Numbered from the stretch's first letter, positions 46,859-59,719 are shown. The stretch: DNA of 64,000 nucleotides from Cordia subcordata (GCA_028554755.1 JAPTOF010000031.1:969501-1033500), one strand, 5' to 3'. A program made the numbers and translations. Notes: generated by a model not told the origin, from the letters alone.

Positions 46859-47700
46859 ACACCCCTAAATCTTCCCCTTGCTTATCCCCAAGCAAGCCTA
46901 AACCAAGTCTATCCACATGCTTTTTAAAGAGTTGCTAGTTGTATTAACTTGCTATCTTTTCGCCTTTAAGGGAGTATAAAGGGTCATTTCCCTATCCCTT
47001 TTCGGATCCTCCCTTAATCACAAAAGGTCTCGCACCTCTTGAGAACTCACCAAGTAGCTAAAACCACCACAAACATAGGATTCCAACTCACGCACTTGGT
47101 ATGTTTATACTTTGTGCCCTATTAACTAACAAGACCTCTCAACATGCACTTAGCCCCAAAAATACAAGGAAGAGAAGAATACATCACAATGGCTCACAAT
47201 TGATGTAAGAGCCTTATTCACAATACAATGAAAGAATGAAACGAGAAACTTGTGCTAAGTTGATACTGTGTCACTCAACACTTTATTCAACGAACATTTT
47301 GGTGCTTTTTTGCTTTTCCATAGTTTTCACTTTTTTTTCAATCTTTTTCACTTTTTTTTTCTCATTTTTGCATTTTTCATTTTTTACATAACATAAAAAG
47401 AAAGAAAAGAAAAAGAATAGGCTAAGGCATAGTAAAAGAACCAATCAAGGATAGGGCACTTGTATCAACAACCCTTTAAAAACACTTTTTCCAACCAAGT
47501 TGTGGGGAAGCTACATGATGCATTATTAAAAGTGCTCATTCCCTACAATTTTCAAAAAGATTTTCTTCAAAATCTAGGCCATAGCCCACACTCCATTTAC
47601 TGCCCACCATACACCCTCATCTTCTCCAATCAATTAAGTCAATAGTAAAGGCCAACTTTCCAACCAACATGGAGATAAACAACTCAAAACATGCAAAAAA
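46859..47700 (-). other. 3' internal tail of element (d), truncated
   Basis: It matches in reverse the 3' non-coding region of (b): polypurine tract at 46,859-46,885, CTTGAGAACTCACCAAGTAGC near 47,037, the T-rich block at 47,290-47,400 and the TCTTCTCCAATCAATTAAG block at 47,621. It ends before the upstream polypurine-like motif. Rest of the element is missing. Confidence 0.75.
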
Positions 47701-48890
47701 TTTGCCCGATCTAGGTGACATATTTATTGCTATTACCCAGAAGCTTATCATAAAAGAATGTAAACTTTGTCTTTGACCTACTAAATAACCAACCACATTG
47801 CCCTTCTATGTATACCCACAGCTAAGGTCGGTCCTTTCGCCTGTGTACTATCACCTCCTTGGCTGCATCTTTTTCTATTGGGTCTTTTGTCCTATTGCCA
47901 ACCATCATTGGTTATGGAATCTTTTGATCTCGGGAGCGACCCTTAAGCCATATAACCAATACACCTATAAAGGTAATATTACTAGATCTAGATTTGGATG
48001 ATAAACTTGGACAATCCCAAAGGGGCACATAGATTCTATATTCCATATGCATGTTCCAATTAATTAGAACTTAGCACTTAACGCACAAGGCAATTGATCC
48101 TAATAAAATAAGATTTCACACACAGTGAATCAAAGTACCAAACCCTAACTTCATTAGTTCACCTACATATGCTCAAGATTAAGAGCAATGATCATTTATT
48201 AGCAGTGAGTATCTTGTTTTCTTTCTTTGGTAGTACGTCTTTAGAAAATATATTCACATTGATCCTGTCTAATACGTGACACACGTACTATCAAGATAAA
48301 TTCGGAAAGTCTCCCAAAGACCTGGGTAGATTACCCTCAAAGAGGAGACTTGCTCAATATAACATTATCCGGTAAAGTGCCTAACACTACCATTCAGTTA
48401 TGGACTCAATTTATAATGTGACTAAATTTAGACTTAGGCCTACTGTGCATCCAATTTTACTGCGCACCCAAGTCATTAGTTCAAGTTAAGAGACCATTAT
48501 AAATACATCAATAAAACATACCAGAGATGATATATCAAAAACTCATAATGCCATTTAAGAAAATGACTATACATTGTTTAACATCTAAAATGTCATATAC
48601 AAGTGAGCTTTAGGATATATTAATCCTAACATAGAAAGGAAGAGAGCGTACCTGTGACAAAGAAATAGTGTATTTGGAGCCTTAAAATGGAAGGTGAACA
48701 GAACAAATGTGATTCCAGAGGTGTCTTTAACTGCCACCGTGTGAAGAAAGCCGAAAGCAAAGGACAAAACCTTGGGAGAGAAAAGAGAGACTTCTGGATA
48801 GTGGAAAAGGAGAATAAGCAAAAAATGCAAACAAATGAAGTAAAAACATATTTATACTCCAAAATAAAAGTGTTTGAATTTTAATAATGG
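47701..48890. other. Unassigned repeat-like sequence
   Basis: No coding domain is visible. The style (short AT-rich runs, GGACAATCCCAAAGGGGCAC at about 48,010) suggests a degraded copia LTR or leader. No boundary could be fixed. Confidence 0.3.
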
Positions 48891-49470
48891 TGCTAGAATG
48901 CCGGTTCGGCGAAGAATCGTGTCTCTGGTGGTGGCTCTATCACACATTTCTGAGGAATGCCATTATTATAGATAGGCCCATCGATTTGTATGATCCATGC
49001 ATGTGCGGGAAAAACAATACTATTCATTGCCACAAGCCAAAAGCCTAGAAAATGCCTAAGTATGAAATCAGATGTTTGAGAAGTATTTGGCGACATCCCG
49101 ATATGGAACATCCCCAAATGGGGCTGTTGACACGGGATCAGGTTATACCTGCGACCTTATCGGGAACATTCAGATAAGGTATCCTCAGAGCAGGATTGAC
49201 CAACCACCCGTGAAACCACTTGATCATGCTCGTGATACCCAGTGACCAGTTGTACGAACAGGATAAAGTAACACGTGTCCCTCCCCAGAAAAATATTGAC
49301 TTAGGCATCGAAGGTTCTTTAGTCGGTACCACACCGATACCTAGATTTCTTTTTCTTGCAGATTGAATACACCGAAGCAAGCTTAAGGAGACCTTACCTG
49401 GTTCTTCACAAGATTAGTAAGCTTAATGAGACATCTTTTCGTGGTTGGCACTATGAATGGAGAGCGTCTC
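48891..49470 (+). repeat. Possible LTR end and primer site of a Ty3/gypsy element
   Basis: Positions 49,289-49,355 hold TTGACTTAGGCATCGAAGG and TTTCTTTTTCTTGCAG, phrases typical of the U5 of Tat-type LTRs. TTGGCACTATGAATGGAGA at about 49,444 could be a decayed TTGGCGCCGTCTGTGGGA primer site. No partner LTR or ORF is seen; minus-strand ORFs here show no domain. Confidence 0.35.
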
Positions 49471-51588
49471 AAGTTTTTGCTTGCATCAAAAAACTCTTAA
49501 AAATCAAATTTTTGATAAGCCTAAAACAACCCTAAACCCTAACTATAAAATTTGAAGAAAAAATAATTATAATTATCCATCTCATACAATCAACCATAAA
49601 GACATACTAACAAAATAACATATTGCAAGGATATCACACACTTGTCGATGAACTTAATAAAATAAACGCTATGTTAATCTAAATATTAACAATACCTAAA
49701 CGTTAAACAACAAAAAAGAAACTTACATGGCTAATTGTAGTGACTCTGGTATTGATTGACAACGAGGTTGTTGATTTTTTCGGCAATAATCGACAGAGGA
49801 GGAGGGCGACAAAAGTCCATAGCAACAGTAAAAGGCGGAGGCAGGGAGGAAGGGGGACAGGGTGTGATTGTTACGGTTTGCAGAGAGGTGGAGTCTTTTT
49901 GTAGACTCATTTTGAAGCATCGGAACACAAAGAGTTATGTGTTACTCAAGAAGACGCAACTCTTGGATGATGATGAGACGGATTAGGGTAGATAATAAAT
50001 CACATCAGCACCCATATATTTGCCAAGTCATCATAAAATTTAAACTTATTAATCTTGTGTTTTTTAATTTTTAAATATTTATCGATGTGATTTTTTTTAT
50101 TATTTTTAGGTTTCCATGATTTTTTATTATTCTAAATATCTACAAAATTAATTCTAGTGCTTTTTTATTATTATTTTTATTTTTAATTAGGATATGATGA
50201 AGAAATTAATTAAATTAATGAGTTTCTTTTGGATTTTAAAACTTTAAACTCATTAAAAAGAAATATATAGATGGTGCATAAATATAATTAAATTTCTTGT
50301 AATTCTATTGCAATGATGAGGCTAGAAAGTGGTGTATAAATATAATTAAGCACTATAATATATAGATTTATAATAATGTAATAATATTAAAAATATAATT
50401 TATGATGACTTAACAAATAAATAAGTACTGATGTAAAACCTTTCTTTGAGCTCTTTTGGGTTAAGCTTATATATATGGATAATAATATATATATATATAT
50501 ATATATATAGTTATAGATATAGATTATATATATAGATATAGATAGATAGATAGATATAGATCATACATTATAGAGATAAATAAATAGATTATAGATAGAT
50601 ATAGATAACGATTTTTTTTTCATAATATTATGATTCAATTAAGTAATTAGTAATGATTCCTCTTTTATAATATTATAAGCATATTCAATTTGGGTGCGGG
50701 CTCATATGTGAAATAGAGGAAAAGGACGGCCGAAAACAATTGGATTGGCAAGTAGTCATCCAGACGCCGCAGCCCAGAGTAAACCCAAACTCATAAAGAC
50801 GACAAAAATCAATCGCTCTTATCCAATCAGGATATTTTCTAAATTTCTCTCTTTAAAAAATAGTCGCGTTTTTTACCCCTTATTAATGTCATTAAAAATG
50901 GTGACGTTTTTCCGTCAAAAAAAAAAAATGGTGACGTTTCGTTGAAAGAAAGAAGCTTATTCGCTGTTGCGTTGGACGGTCCTCACTGCTTTTTCTGGCA
51001 CGTGTCATCATCCTGTGATATGGCTTGCAGCGGACGGCAACCAATATTTGTTTAAACCCTATTCCTGGTCTCGGTTTTTGCATTCCCCCTCCTCCCACTC
51101 CCTTGCGACCCCACTACCCCAGCGTCCGCGCCCCCCGGTCCCCAGCCCCCGGCGACCCCATCCCAGGGCCCCCCGTCCCCACTCCAGTCGTCCCCATTAC
51201 CCAACAGCCAATAATTCTTTTTTCCCTTTTTGCTTTTTTTTTTGTTTAATTTTTTATTGTAAAAGTTTCAGCCCTCTCGTCGCTTGCTTAAAAAACAGTA
51301 AGCTTTTTTTTTTTTTTAAAATTAATTTTGTATTCTAAGCTCAAATAAGGATTCTAGACTCATTTTTCTGCTTTTCTGACACGTTTGAACTTTGGATGTT
51401 TGGGATTTTGTCATATTCTTAAACCAAAGAATGTTCACCTTTTTGTGAAGTGAATCGTTAAGGCGTTTAATTAGTTTTAAACTAATTAGTCTGTAATACA
51501 ATTGTAGTAAGTTGTTTATAATTATAAGAAATTAATTTCTTGTAAATTGTAATTAACTTGATTTAAATTGTTTTTGCAAGAGATCACG
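49471..51588. other. AT-rich intergenic sequence upstream of the PMD gene
   Basis: No gene is supported. It includes an AT and TAGA microsatellite zone (50,468-50,570), and a C-rich stretch (51,065-51,195). The last 250 bases before the ATG are AT-rich and end with a TTTGCAAG splice-like signal eleven bases before it. The PMD promoter and any 5' non-coding exon should lie here. Confidence 0.5.
50468..50570. repeat. (AT)n and (TAGA)n microsatellites
   Basis: A pure AT run near 50,488-50,508 passes into TAGATA and TAGA repeats. Confidence 0.9.
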
Positions 51589-51793
51589 ATGGACAATTCA
51601 TTGCTTTGCATCCCACGAGAGCTCGGCTTACTTAGATATTACCACTCCCATCGCGTTACTCATCTGCACAAATCGGATAGCGCGGATAAACTTGACTGCA
51701 GAAGGTGGGACTTGTCATATTACTATCTAAAGTTGCCTGCCATAGTCTTGCATTACCTTAACAGAGCTGGCTTTTTTGGAGGGTATGCCACAG

Positions 51794-51916
51794 GTAGGGG
51801 CTCTGTCTAGTTAGAAATAATTGTATGTTTTATGTGTAATTGGTTTATTTATTTATTCAATTTTTTTTATTTGATTAATTATTATTTATTTAAATTTTTG
51901 GGAGCCTATGCCATAG
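51794..51916 (+). other. PMD intron 1 with duplicated ends
   Basis: The donor context GGTATGCCACAG|GTAGGGG and the acceptor context CCTATGCCATAG|GCGGGGC are near copies of each other. Splicing there keeps the frame (GYATG then GAVLGH). The inside is AT-rich. Confidence 0.65.
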
Positions 51917-53344
51917 GCGGGGCAGTTCTTGGTCATCCCCTGATTCATGCCATGGTAGAGAGATGGCGATGTGAGACAAATACATTTCATCTCCCTATTG
52001 GCGAGGTTACTATAACACTTCAAGATGTGGGCATAATGTTAGGGTTACCTATAGACGGTGAAGCCGGTCAGATTTGAAGGGCCTCCAGTTGATCCGAAGG
52101 CATTGATAATGGAGTTGTTCGGGGTTGATTGCACCAGGGACACAAATTGGGAACCTAATTCGAGAGGCAGACTTTCGGTAGAACCTATTAAAAGGATGTT
52201 TTTGAACCATCAGGCTGTTAAGTGTATTGGCAATGGTGAACACCAGAAAGCAGAGCAGACGGCGAAAGCATGGATTTGGATGGTTTTATCTGGCCATTTA
52301 TTATCTGATCGGGAGCGTAGTATGTTGAACTGCCGCTGGCTACCGTTTCTCAGGAACATTGATGGCATTAGGAACTTCAGTTGGGGTTCAGCAGTCCTAT
52401 GCTTACTTGTACTCATCCCTGAGCTTTGCTAGCTACTTGGGCCACAACTATATGCATGGCTGTATGGTACTTGTGCAGGTATTATTTAGTTGTATTTTAC
52501 ATTATTGATCGTGCATATGGTTTTTAACAAATATCAGATAATATTTATTTATGTGTCCTCAGTATTTTGTTTGGTTACGGATGAAGCGGCTCGTTCCCAA
52601 GATGACAGAGCTTAGCCGTTGCACAGAGCTACCGGTTAGTCAAGAGTTTGTTCTTCCGGATAGGCCGCTCGGGGCCCATGTTTTGTTGCCAAGCGTCTGC
52701 TTGCGATACGCCAACCCGTGTGTTGAGAACGTACCGGGATGAGATTGATCGGATGGTTCCCGGCGATGTGAGTTGATTAAATTAACAATTCATACTATAA
52801 CTTAATGATTTAAGTGTTGGTTAGTTACAAAATTCCTCTGTTGTTTTTGTAGTTTATATGGTGTCCATACGAAGAGATGTCACGCCTGCCCGCTTACTGC
52901 TTAGAGGCGCAACACTTTTGGGGTGCTCCACTGCCACTTGTATGTCACTATTCTGTAGAGTGGCAGAGGACGGACAGGGTGATGCCACAATTTGGAAGGG
53001 TGCAGGGCATCCCAGAGGCACCGACGCCATTTCCATCCATCGAGATAATGAGGGAGGGTACACGGCTAAAGACGGCGAGTGCGGAAATGGGACATGCGTT
53101 GCGACGTTGGGCTATGAGGAATGAGCTTGTGCTCCAGGGTGACGAGTGGAATGATGTACAACGTGGCTACTTAGATTGGTATTACAGACACAGCGTCATA
53201 ATCATCGGGCATGGACCAGGTGACACCGCCGAGGTGGGCTACGCCGGTGCGAGCGTGCAAATCAATCAGTTGGTAAGTACTTTAAATACTGAAAAATTAA
53301 ATTAATATTGCTTGCTCTAAATTTAATTACCCAAATATTTTCAG

Positions 53345-54121
53345 GCTATGGCAGTGAAGACAGCACGAGACACATTGTCTAGGTACCGACGCGGGGAGTG
53401 GTCTAGTACGGTTGACGATTTGATATGGATCGTCGAGCAGGAGCCGAGTCACATTCTGACGTCGAGTGGGATGGCTGAAGTACTACCGCAAGAGGCTACA
53501 CCCTACAGAGAAGATACGCCTGGCAGGTCATCGTTGTCCACATCAAGAAGTCAACGGCGGCGGCAGCGTAGCTCTCCGTCACCGTCCCCGTCTCAGCGGC
53601 AGCAACGCAGCTCTCTATCATCGTCTCCTTCTCAGCGGCGGCAGCGCAGCTCTCCATCACTGTCCCCGTCTCGGAGGCCAGTCTCCCAGCTCCCCTCTCA
53701 GGTGTCCCAGGAGTATGGTGGGAGGTACGTGTTTCCCACGCCCCTTTACCCGTACGCATCCTCGTCCTTCTACGGCCCACCACCACTTTGCCCGCCGTTC
53801 CCTGGTATGGGGTACCCAGAGTCATCGTCCTCGCATGCCCCACCGGCCCCCCACCCGCCGTTCATGCAGATGGGGCACCCGGGTGCCTCGTACTCACAGG
53901 GCCCACTCACCCTCTATCAGTCGTTCCTTCACATGTGGTACCTATGGGCATCAGCCTTACACGCCCCACCGCCCCCCTACATGCCGGTCACCCAAATGGG
54001 GCACCCAGGTGCCTCGCCCTCACAAGACCCATCACTTTCCTACCCATCGTCCGCTTATGACTCACAGCAACCCTACGACGCTTATGTTTTGATTATGCAC
54101 ATGCTATTTTATTATGTATGA
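53345..54121 (+). CDS. PMD gene last exon: Arg/Ser-repeat and Pro-rich tail
   Basis: The intact last exon begins AMAVKTARDTLSRYRRGEW and runs about 258 codons to TGA. Residues about 75-120 are three Arg/Ser repeats of 16-17 residues (QRRRQRSSPSPSPS type), coded by three tandem DNA units at 53,549-53,675. Then comes a Pro/Tyr/Met-rich tail with repeated MGHPGAS (twice) and MGYPESS units of about 40-50 residues at 53,790-54,040. RS-type repeats occur in splicing-related proteins, so a nuclear location fits, but this is inference. Codons here are much GC-richer than the surroundings. Confidence 0.75.
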   Translation, partial: AMAVKTARDTLSRYRRGEWSSTVDDLIWIVEQEPSHILTSSGMAEVLPQEATPYREDTPGRSSLSTSRSQRRRQRSSPSPSPSQRQQRSSLSSSPSQRRQRSSPSLSPSRRPVSQLPSQVSQEYGGRYVFPTPLYPYASSSFYGPPPLCPPFPGMGYPESSSSHAPPAPHPPFMQMGHPGASYSQGPLTLYQSFLHMWYLWASALHAPPPPYMPVTQMGHPGASPSQDPSLSYPSSAYDSQQPYDAYVLIMHMLFYYV

Positions 54122-56284
54122 TTTAGTTATGCACATGTTTATTTTTAGATTATATATTTGTTCTTTGTTCTGAATAAATTTTTATATGTTAACTTTTGAA
54201 GAATTGTGTTATTGTTATGATTTATACATTAACAATATTAGGAAGTGAAAATTAGAAAAAAAAATAGGAATTTAACATTAAGAATCAAATTTAAGGAATA
54301 TTAGGAATACTAGGAATATTATGAATATTAGTAATGTTTGGATTGTTAGTAAGAATTGAATATTAGAAACATATATTAGAAAAGGAATATTAGTAGGAAT
54401 AAAAAATTAAAAAATTAGAACTTTATATATTAAGAATTGATTATTAGTATTATTTTTGTTAATTTAACAATCATTCATATTTTATCTAATTTATTTGAAT
54501 ATTATATTTTGAAAAAATAATATAGTTTTTTTAAATAATACAATTTTTTAAGATATTTTTATTTAAATACTATATTTTAAAGAATTAATATAGTTGTTAT
54601 TGTTATTATTATTGTTATTGTTGTTGTTATTGTTATTGTTATTGTTGTTACTATTATGATTATTATTATCATTATGATTACAATTAGTAATTGTTAAAAT
54701 GTTCCGGTAGTACGAACCACCATGTTTGGTAGATTGATTCCCCTGGATATGTGGCTATTGTGCAATTATACAGACCATTGGGTGCATTATTTATCTGGTT
54801 CGAACCATTTGTTGTATTATAAAAACTATGGGAGCGATAGAGAGTCATTCGATCATCTAGAGCACCCATTACTGTAGTGATACGTTTTCGATCAAGTAAA
54901 TTACAAAATTTGTCCATGTGAAACATTTTTTTAATTCTGAAATAACCTAACAATGACCTACAATGACATGCTGCAGGAAATATATTCAATTATCCGATAA
55001 CGGAATCTCAGAATTCATAGGCAGATTCTAGGAATTCACCGACAAATTTCAAGAATTCGTCCTGCAAAATTCCTTTGCCATGCAGTTATTTCATGGTCAC
55101 TTCATTGCAAGAATCTTTGACGAACTCTAACTTCATCACGAATTCTAGAAATGAGTTAATCTTAGTTTTGTAAATCAATTAAAAAATGTGTTAATTTTGA
55201 TTCTAATTGAAGAAACAAGGCTAAATATATATAACAAAAATTCGAGAATAGGACATAGCAGCCAAGTCAGCGTTACAATTTACGTAATCGCGGTTGATTT
55301 ACCTTCTTATGGCTTGTATAAATGTATTATTATTTTATCTTTTTTATGAATTTTTTTAATTGTTGACCTAATTATTTTCATTATTTGCGGTGCATTTTGT
55401 TGGTTTATATATGCTTGTATTTAGCCACAATTAAAGGTTTATATATGCTTATATAATGAATAAAAGTACTGATTCACATATCGCTAACTTGAAGGCAATT
55501 GGTGGGTTACGATATCCACCATGTTGATTCTCAGTCTACGACATCCTCCAAATTGGTTCTCAATCTAACGTAATTGATGGCTCTGTCAGAACACTTTGTT
55601 TTGCTATGTCTCCTATTCGTTTTTGTACATGATCTTAACTGAAGATGAACACCTGTTCATTTATCTCTTGAAGTAATCATTATAATAACTGATGGTGATT
55701 ATCGAGAGATTTCGGTTTACAAAGTTCGCAAAAGGATTGAAAAAAGAAATCGGCCACTGTTCTTACCAATTGCTCCAATAAATGTGCCCACAATCCACCC
55801 GTACGGAGAATTATATGGTTGACCGAGAGTACTTGTGAAACCCAGCTAGAGTTTTTATCTCCGACCTCCTGAACTGTTCGTATCACTCTACTCTGTTTAA
55901 GCAAAGGCCATGATGAAAGTTTGGATCGGCTTCCTAACGTACGGAATACGGAACGGAGGACATGAAAATTTCTTTATAAACATGAAATATTCTAAATAGG
56001 ACGAGGTTATTTTTTAGAGAAAATTGAGAAAATAGTTGAAAATGCGTTTTGCAATGAAAATGGAAAATAGTTTTCCATACTACAAAATTAAAAAATATAT
56101 TGATTTTAAATAACTTTCAAATATTTTCTTGTTTATAGAATTGGAAGATACATTTTTTTTTTCTCATTATGTATAGATGATGCTAAAAGAAAAGATGATA
56201 AGAAATAAGGAGAATTGAACTAAGAATCAAATTAAAATTCTGATATTTTGGGCGCAACTCGCTAATTAAATGGAGAATTTTCAG
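54122..56284. other. AT-rich intergenic sequence
   Basis: No gene is supported. An imperfect TTA/TTG trinucleotide run lies at 54,598-54,680. Repeated AATATTAG phrases occur at 54,290-54,480. Minus-strand ORFs at 54,684-54,989 and 55,680-55,904 have no recognised domain. Confidence 0.5.
54598..54680. repeat. (TTA/TTG)n imperfect microsatellite
   Basis: About 27 triplets of TTA, TTG and ATT types. Confidence 0.9.
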
Positions 56285-56923
56285 AGTGTGACCTCCGCGC
56301 TCTCGTCTCCAGCAAGAATTGCGCGCATATCATGCTTCGCTTAACGTATTTTTTCTCTCTTTTACTGAAATTCAAAGGCCTTTGTATAAATAAAAACAAT
56401 AGATTTTGAATTTATTTATTTATTTATTTGTTTGATCTTGCTTTTCTTAGATGGCACGATACAGGAACTTATGATGCGAAGACCAAGACAGGAGGTCCTA
56501 CCGGTTGGATTCGAAATGAGGAAGAGCACAGTCATGGAGCTAATTGGTATATTTTGTACGTAGGTTTGGACATTTGAAAGAAAAATATGCTTTATGCTTC
56601 ATCATAAGCTTGAGTTGTTAACAAAATGACAAGCTGTTTTTAATTAATGAATTGATTAAAAGCCAAATTTTAGTTATGTCTTTAGCTCAACTAAGTTTGG
56701 ATGTTTTTTCTTTTTTAATTTTAAATTGAAGCTCTCTCGAACAACTTGGTGTTCAGTTTTTGTTACATTTCTAATGGTAATATGTTTTTCTTTGTTCTAT
56801 CTCATGGCAGAACAAGTGAAGGATAAACATCCAAAGATCACATATGCTGACCTATACCACGTGATATTTGTTTTTGTTGCATTCAATCTGCAAAAGTCTG
56901 AAATCATTTATCATGTTCAAGCA

Positions 56924-56940
56924 AATAATAAAAGCAGAAC
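56924..56940. other. Target site duplication of the half-LINE, left copy
   Basis: AATAATAAAAGCAGAAC, repeated at 59,762-59,778 right after the (TAA)n tail. The left limit is uncertain because the tail itself ends in TAATAA. Confidence 0.85.
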
Positions 56941-59719
56941 ATCAATTTTAGTTTAATATCATGGCTCTCTCTCTAGCATGAAACCCTCTCACTTCTCTCT
57001 ACACTTTCTAAATCACCTTTCATTTACCATGGGTAGGAAGAAGAAATCAACATCTCGTTTTAATGCAAAAACTAGTTCGAGTGCTAGATTGGCTGCTAAG
57101 AATTCTCAAGATACAAATGATCACTCTTCTTTTGACATTGAAAACTCTAACTTTATTGAAGAATCTGATGAAGACGTCTCTATTGCAAAAGAAGAACACA
57201 AATTTTTGTATGGTGTTGATGGTGTTGATGTTTGCTCAAGCTTGGGTGAGGAGGTTTCTTCTTCTTCGAATCAAAAAATGCAAAATCTGGAAGAATGCTA
57301 TAAAGCACATTCCCCCTTGGCTGGAAGATATACTACTCCATCCTTGAGCCATAACGCACAAAAGATTGAGCAAAGCTCGTACCCTACAGTCAACAAACTT
57401 GAGCAAAACTTGGATGTTGCTAATAGAGAACTTGTTCAAAGCTTAACTAGAAAGGATCACAGGCTGCTTGCTAGTGGTGGTTTTTGCTCCTCTATGGCCG
57501 ATGGGGTTGCAACTTCTTCTTCTCCAAAGCTTGTAAGTTCTCCATAAATGGCTGCAAGTCATTCTCCCTCTCAGCTTTATGCTTTCGGCTCACCCAAAAA
57601 TACCCATGATGGTACTCATTCAAATTCTCATGAAGAGAAGAACACTTCACTTGCAACTAAATTGCAAAATCAGCATGCAAACTCGAGCAATTTTGCCCCA
57701 ATTTCCAGCCACGAAATGGCTTCGCAGCAGGAAGATTTCCACGAGTCTTTACCCATTGGACAATGCGCGGAAAAGGACTATTTTGCTGATGGCTCGGCAG
57801 GTCATTTTCATGCTATTTCAGGTACTTTTTCTGGTCAAAATGAAGCTTTTTTCGCCCCCTCCAACCAGCACGTGACAACACATCAACCTACACCAGAGTT
57901 GGGCAATATTTCAAACTCTTTGAATGAGTCTTTGCACTTTAACTTAGAAAGTTTCCCTCCACTTGTGCTCGGCCAGACTGTTGCTTTTCCACGCCGTATA
58001 AGCAGCGAAATAAGCATATTTCTAATGTTGACATGGCTGCCGAATCAACAAATGCCCCCCCCACTAGGCCCCAACGACCAGAATAAACAATACTCATTTC
58101 TTGCAACCTCACATGGTGAAAATGAAGCTATTTCTGTCCCACTTTCTGGCTGCAACAAAAATTCAGAATTTGCACATCATGCTCCACCAAGCAATGGAAA
58201 TTCATTGCCTTTTAATAAGGTATATTCATCAATACAAACAAGGCAGCAATTGCCCAACCAGAATAATACCAAATTTGTAGCTTCTGTTAGCACTTCAAGA
58301 GGAAAAGAAGCACCTCCAAATGCATGGAAAAGGCCATTCCGGCCAAGGTATGTTCCTACACTTGACGAACCTACTCCAAATTGGGGAGCCACCTTTGCGG
58401 AGCATTGCATTGATAAATTGAAAATTGAGAAGCATGATGCTTTTTATGTGAATGGTAAGAGAGATGTTAAGGACCCTCCAATGGATCTTTATGATGAAGG
58501 AGAAAATTATTGGACTCATTGCCTTGTTGGTCAATTCTTGGGTGCCCTCCCTCCCTTTTTCCTCATTAGAAATATGGTTGATTTTGCTTGGAAACAATTT
58601 GGAAGAGTTGATATTAAGACTAAAGGCCAAGGGCTCTTTATCTTTCGGTTTGAAAATGAAGATTTTTGCCAAAAAGTTTTTGAACAATTATGGCATGTAA
58701 ATCATAGGCCACTTCTTCTTAGAAAATGGGAACCCAACCTACAATTTGTTAATTTGAGATGTGATAAAGTTCCCATTTGGGTTAAGCTTAGAGATGTACC
58801 CCTTAGTCTGGTCTAGTAGAGGACTCGGGTATGTTGCATCCTTCATTGGCACTCCCCTACAAATGGATTCCCCCACGGAATCAAGAAGTAATCTTGAGTT
58901 TGCTCGGGTTTGTGTTGAGGTTAATGTAGAGGAAGATTTGCCGGAGTTCATTTTTCCAAAACTTAGAGATGGCACTAGAACAAAGGTCGAAGTTGAATAT
59001 GCTTGGCGGCCATCCAAATGCTCAAAATGCAAATTGGTGGGCCATTTTGAATCAAATTGTCCTTTGAATTTTAGTACTCAAGAAGCTCTCCCAAGAGATG
59101 TTCACAATGCTCTAAAGACAAAACCAAATGAGAAGTGGGTTACTGTTGGCAAACATAAAACCACAAAAGAATTTGATCAACCCAAGAATTGTCCTCAGCC
59201 ATGCTCATCTCCCTCTCCAAAAAAGCAAGTTGAAAATTGCTCCCAAGCTTATTGTGGATCTTGGCCATGCTCACCCAAAAATCCTCGAAGTTTAAGTCCC
59301 ATTGTAAAAGTTAGCAATCACTTTGGTGTTCTTGAGGAAGATGGATTTGAAGATGGAGAATTGCCTCCTCATAAGGACCTGGACATTCATGTCATTTTTG
59401 ATGATGACAAAGCACAAGGATAGGGATTTCTTCTCCTTTGTTGTTTGTTTCATTTGGTTTCATTTTGATGTACCATGTACCTCGGGTTTTTTCTCATGTT
59501 TGTTTGTTCCTTGTTTCACCTATCTTAACCCTCAATCCCTTGTGTATTAGGTTTTTGTTTTAGTGGGATTAATGGGTGTAAGATTGGCTTTTCTTTGATG
59601 ATTTGGCTGCCCCTCTCTCCTTGCTCTTATTTGGTCTATGTCTTGTGGAAAGAGGGGTATTTGCCTTTGCTTTGTTTTCTCTTTTTGCGATCAAATAAAA
59701 AACTCACTTACCTCGCAAA

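Larger units (their letters stand above)
51589..54121 (+). pseudogene. Plant mobile domain (MAIN/MAIL-like) gene, five exons, three frame breaks
   Basis: PMD proteins are nuclear plant proteins of the MAINTENANCE OF MERISTEMS group and are also carried by transposons. Exons: 51,589-51,793, 51,917-52,478, 52,563-52,767, 52,853-53,272 and 53,345-54,121, all with GT-AG borders and compatible phases. Family marks are HPLIHAMVERWR..TNTFHLPIGEVTITLQDVGIMLGLPIDG (exon 2), RWLPFL and FSWGSAVL, VLRTYRDEIDRM (exon 3), FIWCPYEEM and VEWQRTDRVMPQFG (exon 4). Frame breaks of one base lie at about 52,065, 52,400 and 52,695. Splice sites and the last two exons are clean, so this is a recent pseudogene, or the breaks are sequence errors. 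The ATG at 51,589 is chosen over an upstream TTG-type start because it gives MDNSLLCIP directly after an acceptor-like TTTGCAAG. Confidence 0.82.

Noticed and set aside
53466..54092. 208-codon ORF inside the PMD last exon
   Set aside because: A GC-rich shadow frame; the PMD frame has domain similarity and fits the splice phase.
55680..55904. Minus-strand ORF with LRTGGLWAHLLEQLVRTVADFF
   Set aside because: No family recognised, short, in AT-rich intergenic DNA.
56726..56956. Hydrophobic 76-codon ORF with AEQVKDKHPKITYADLY
   Set aside because: Its middle is APX exon 3; the hydrophobic start is intron sequence.
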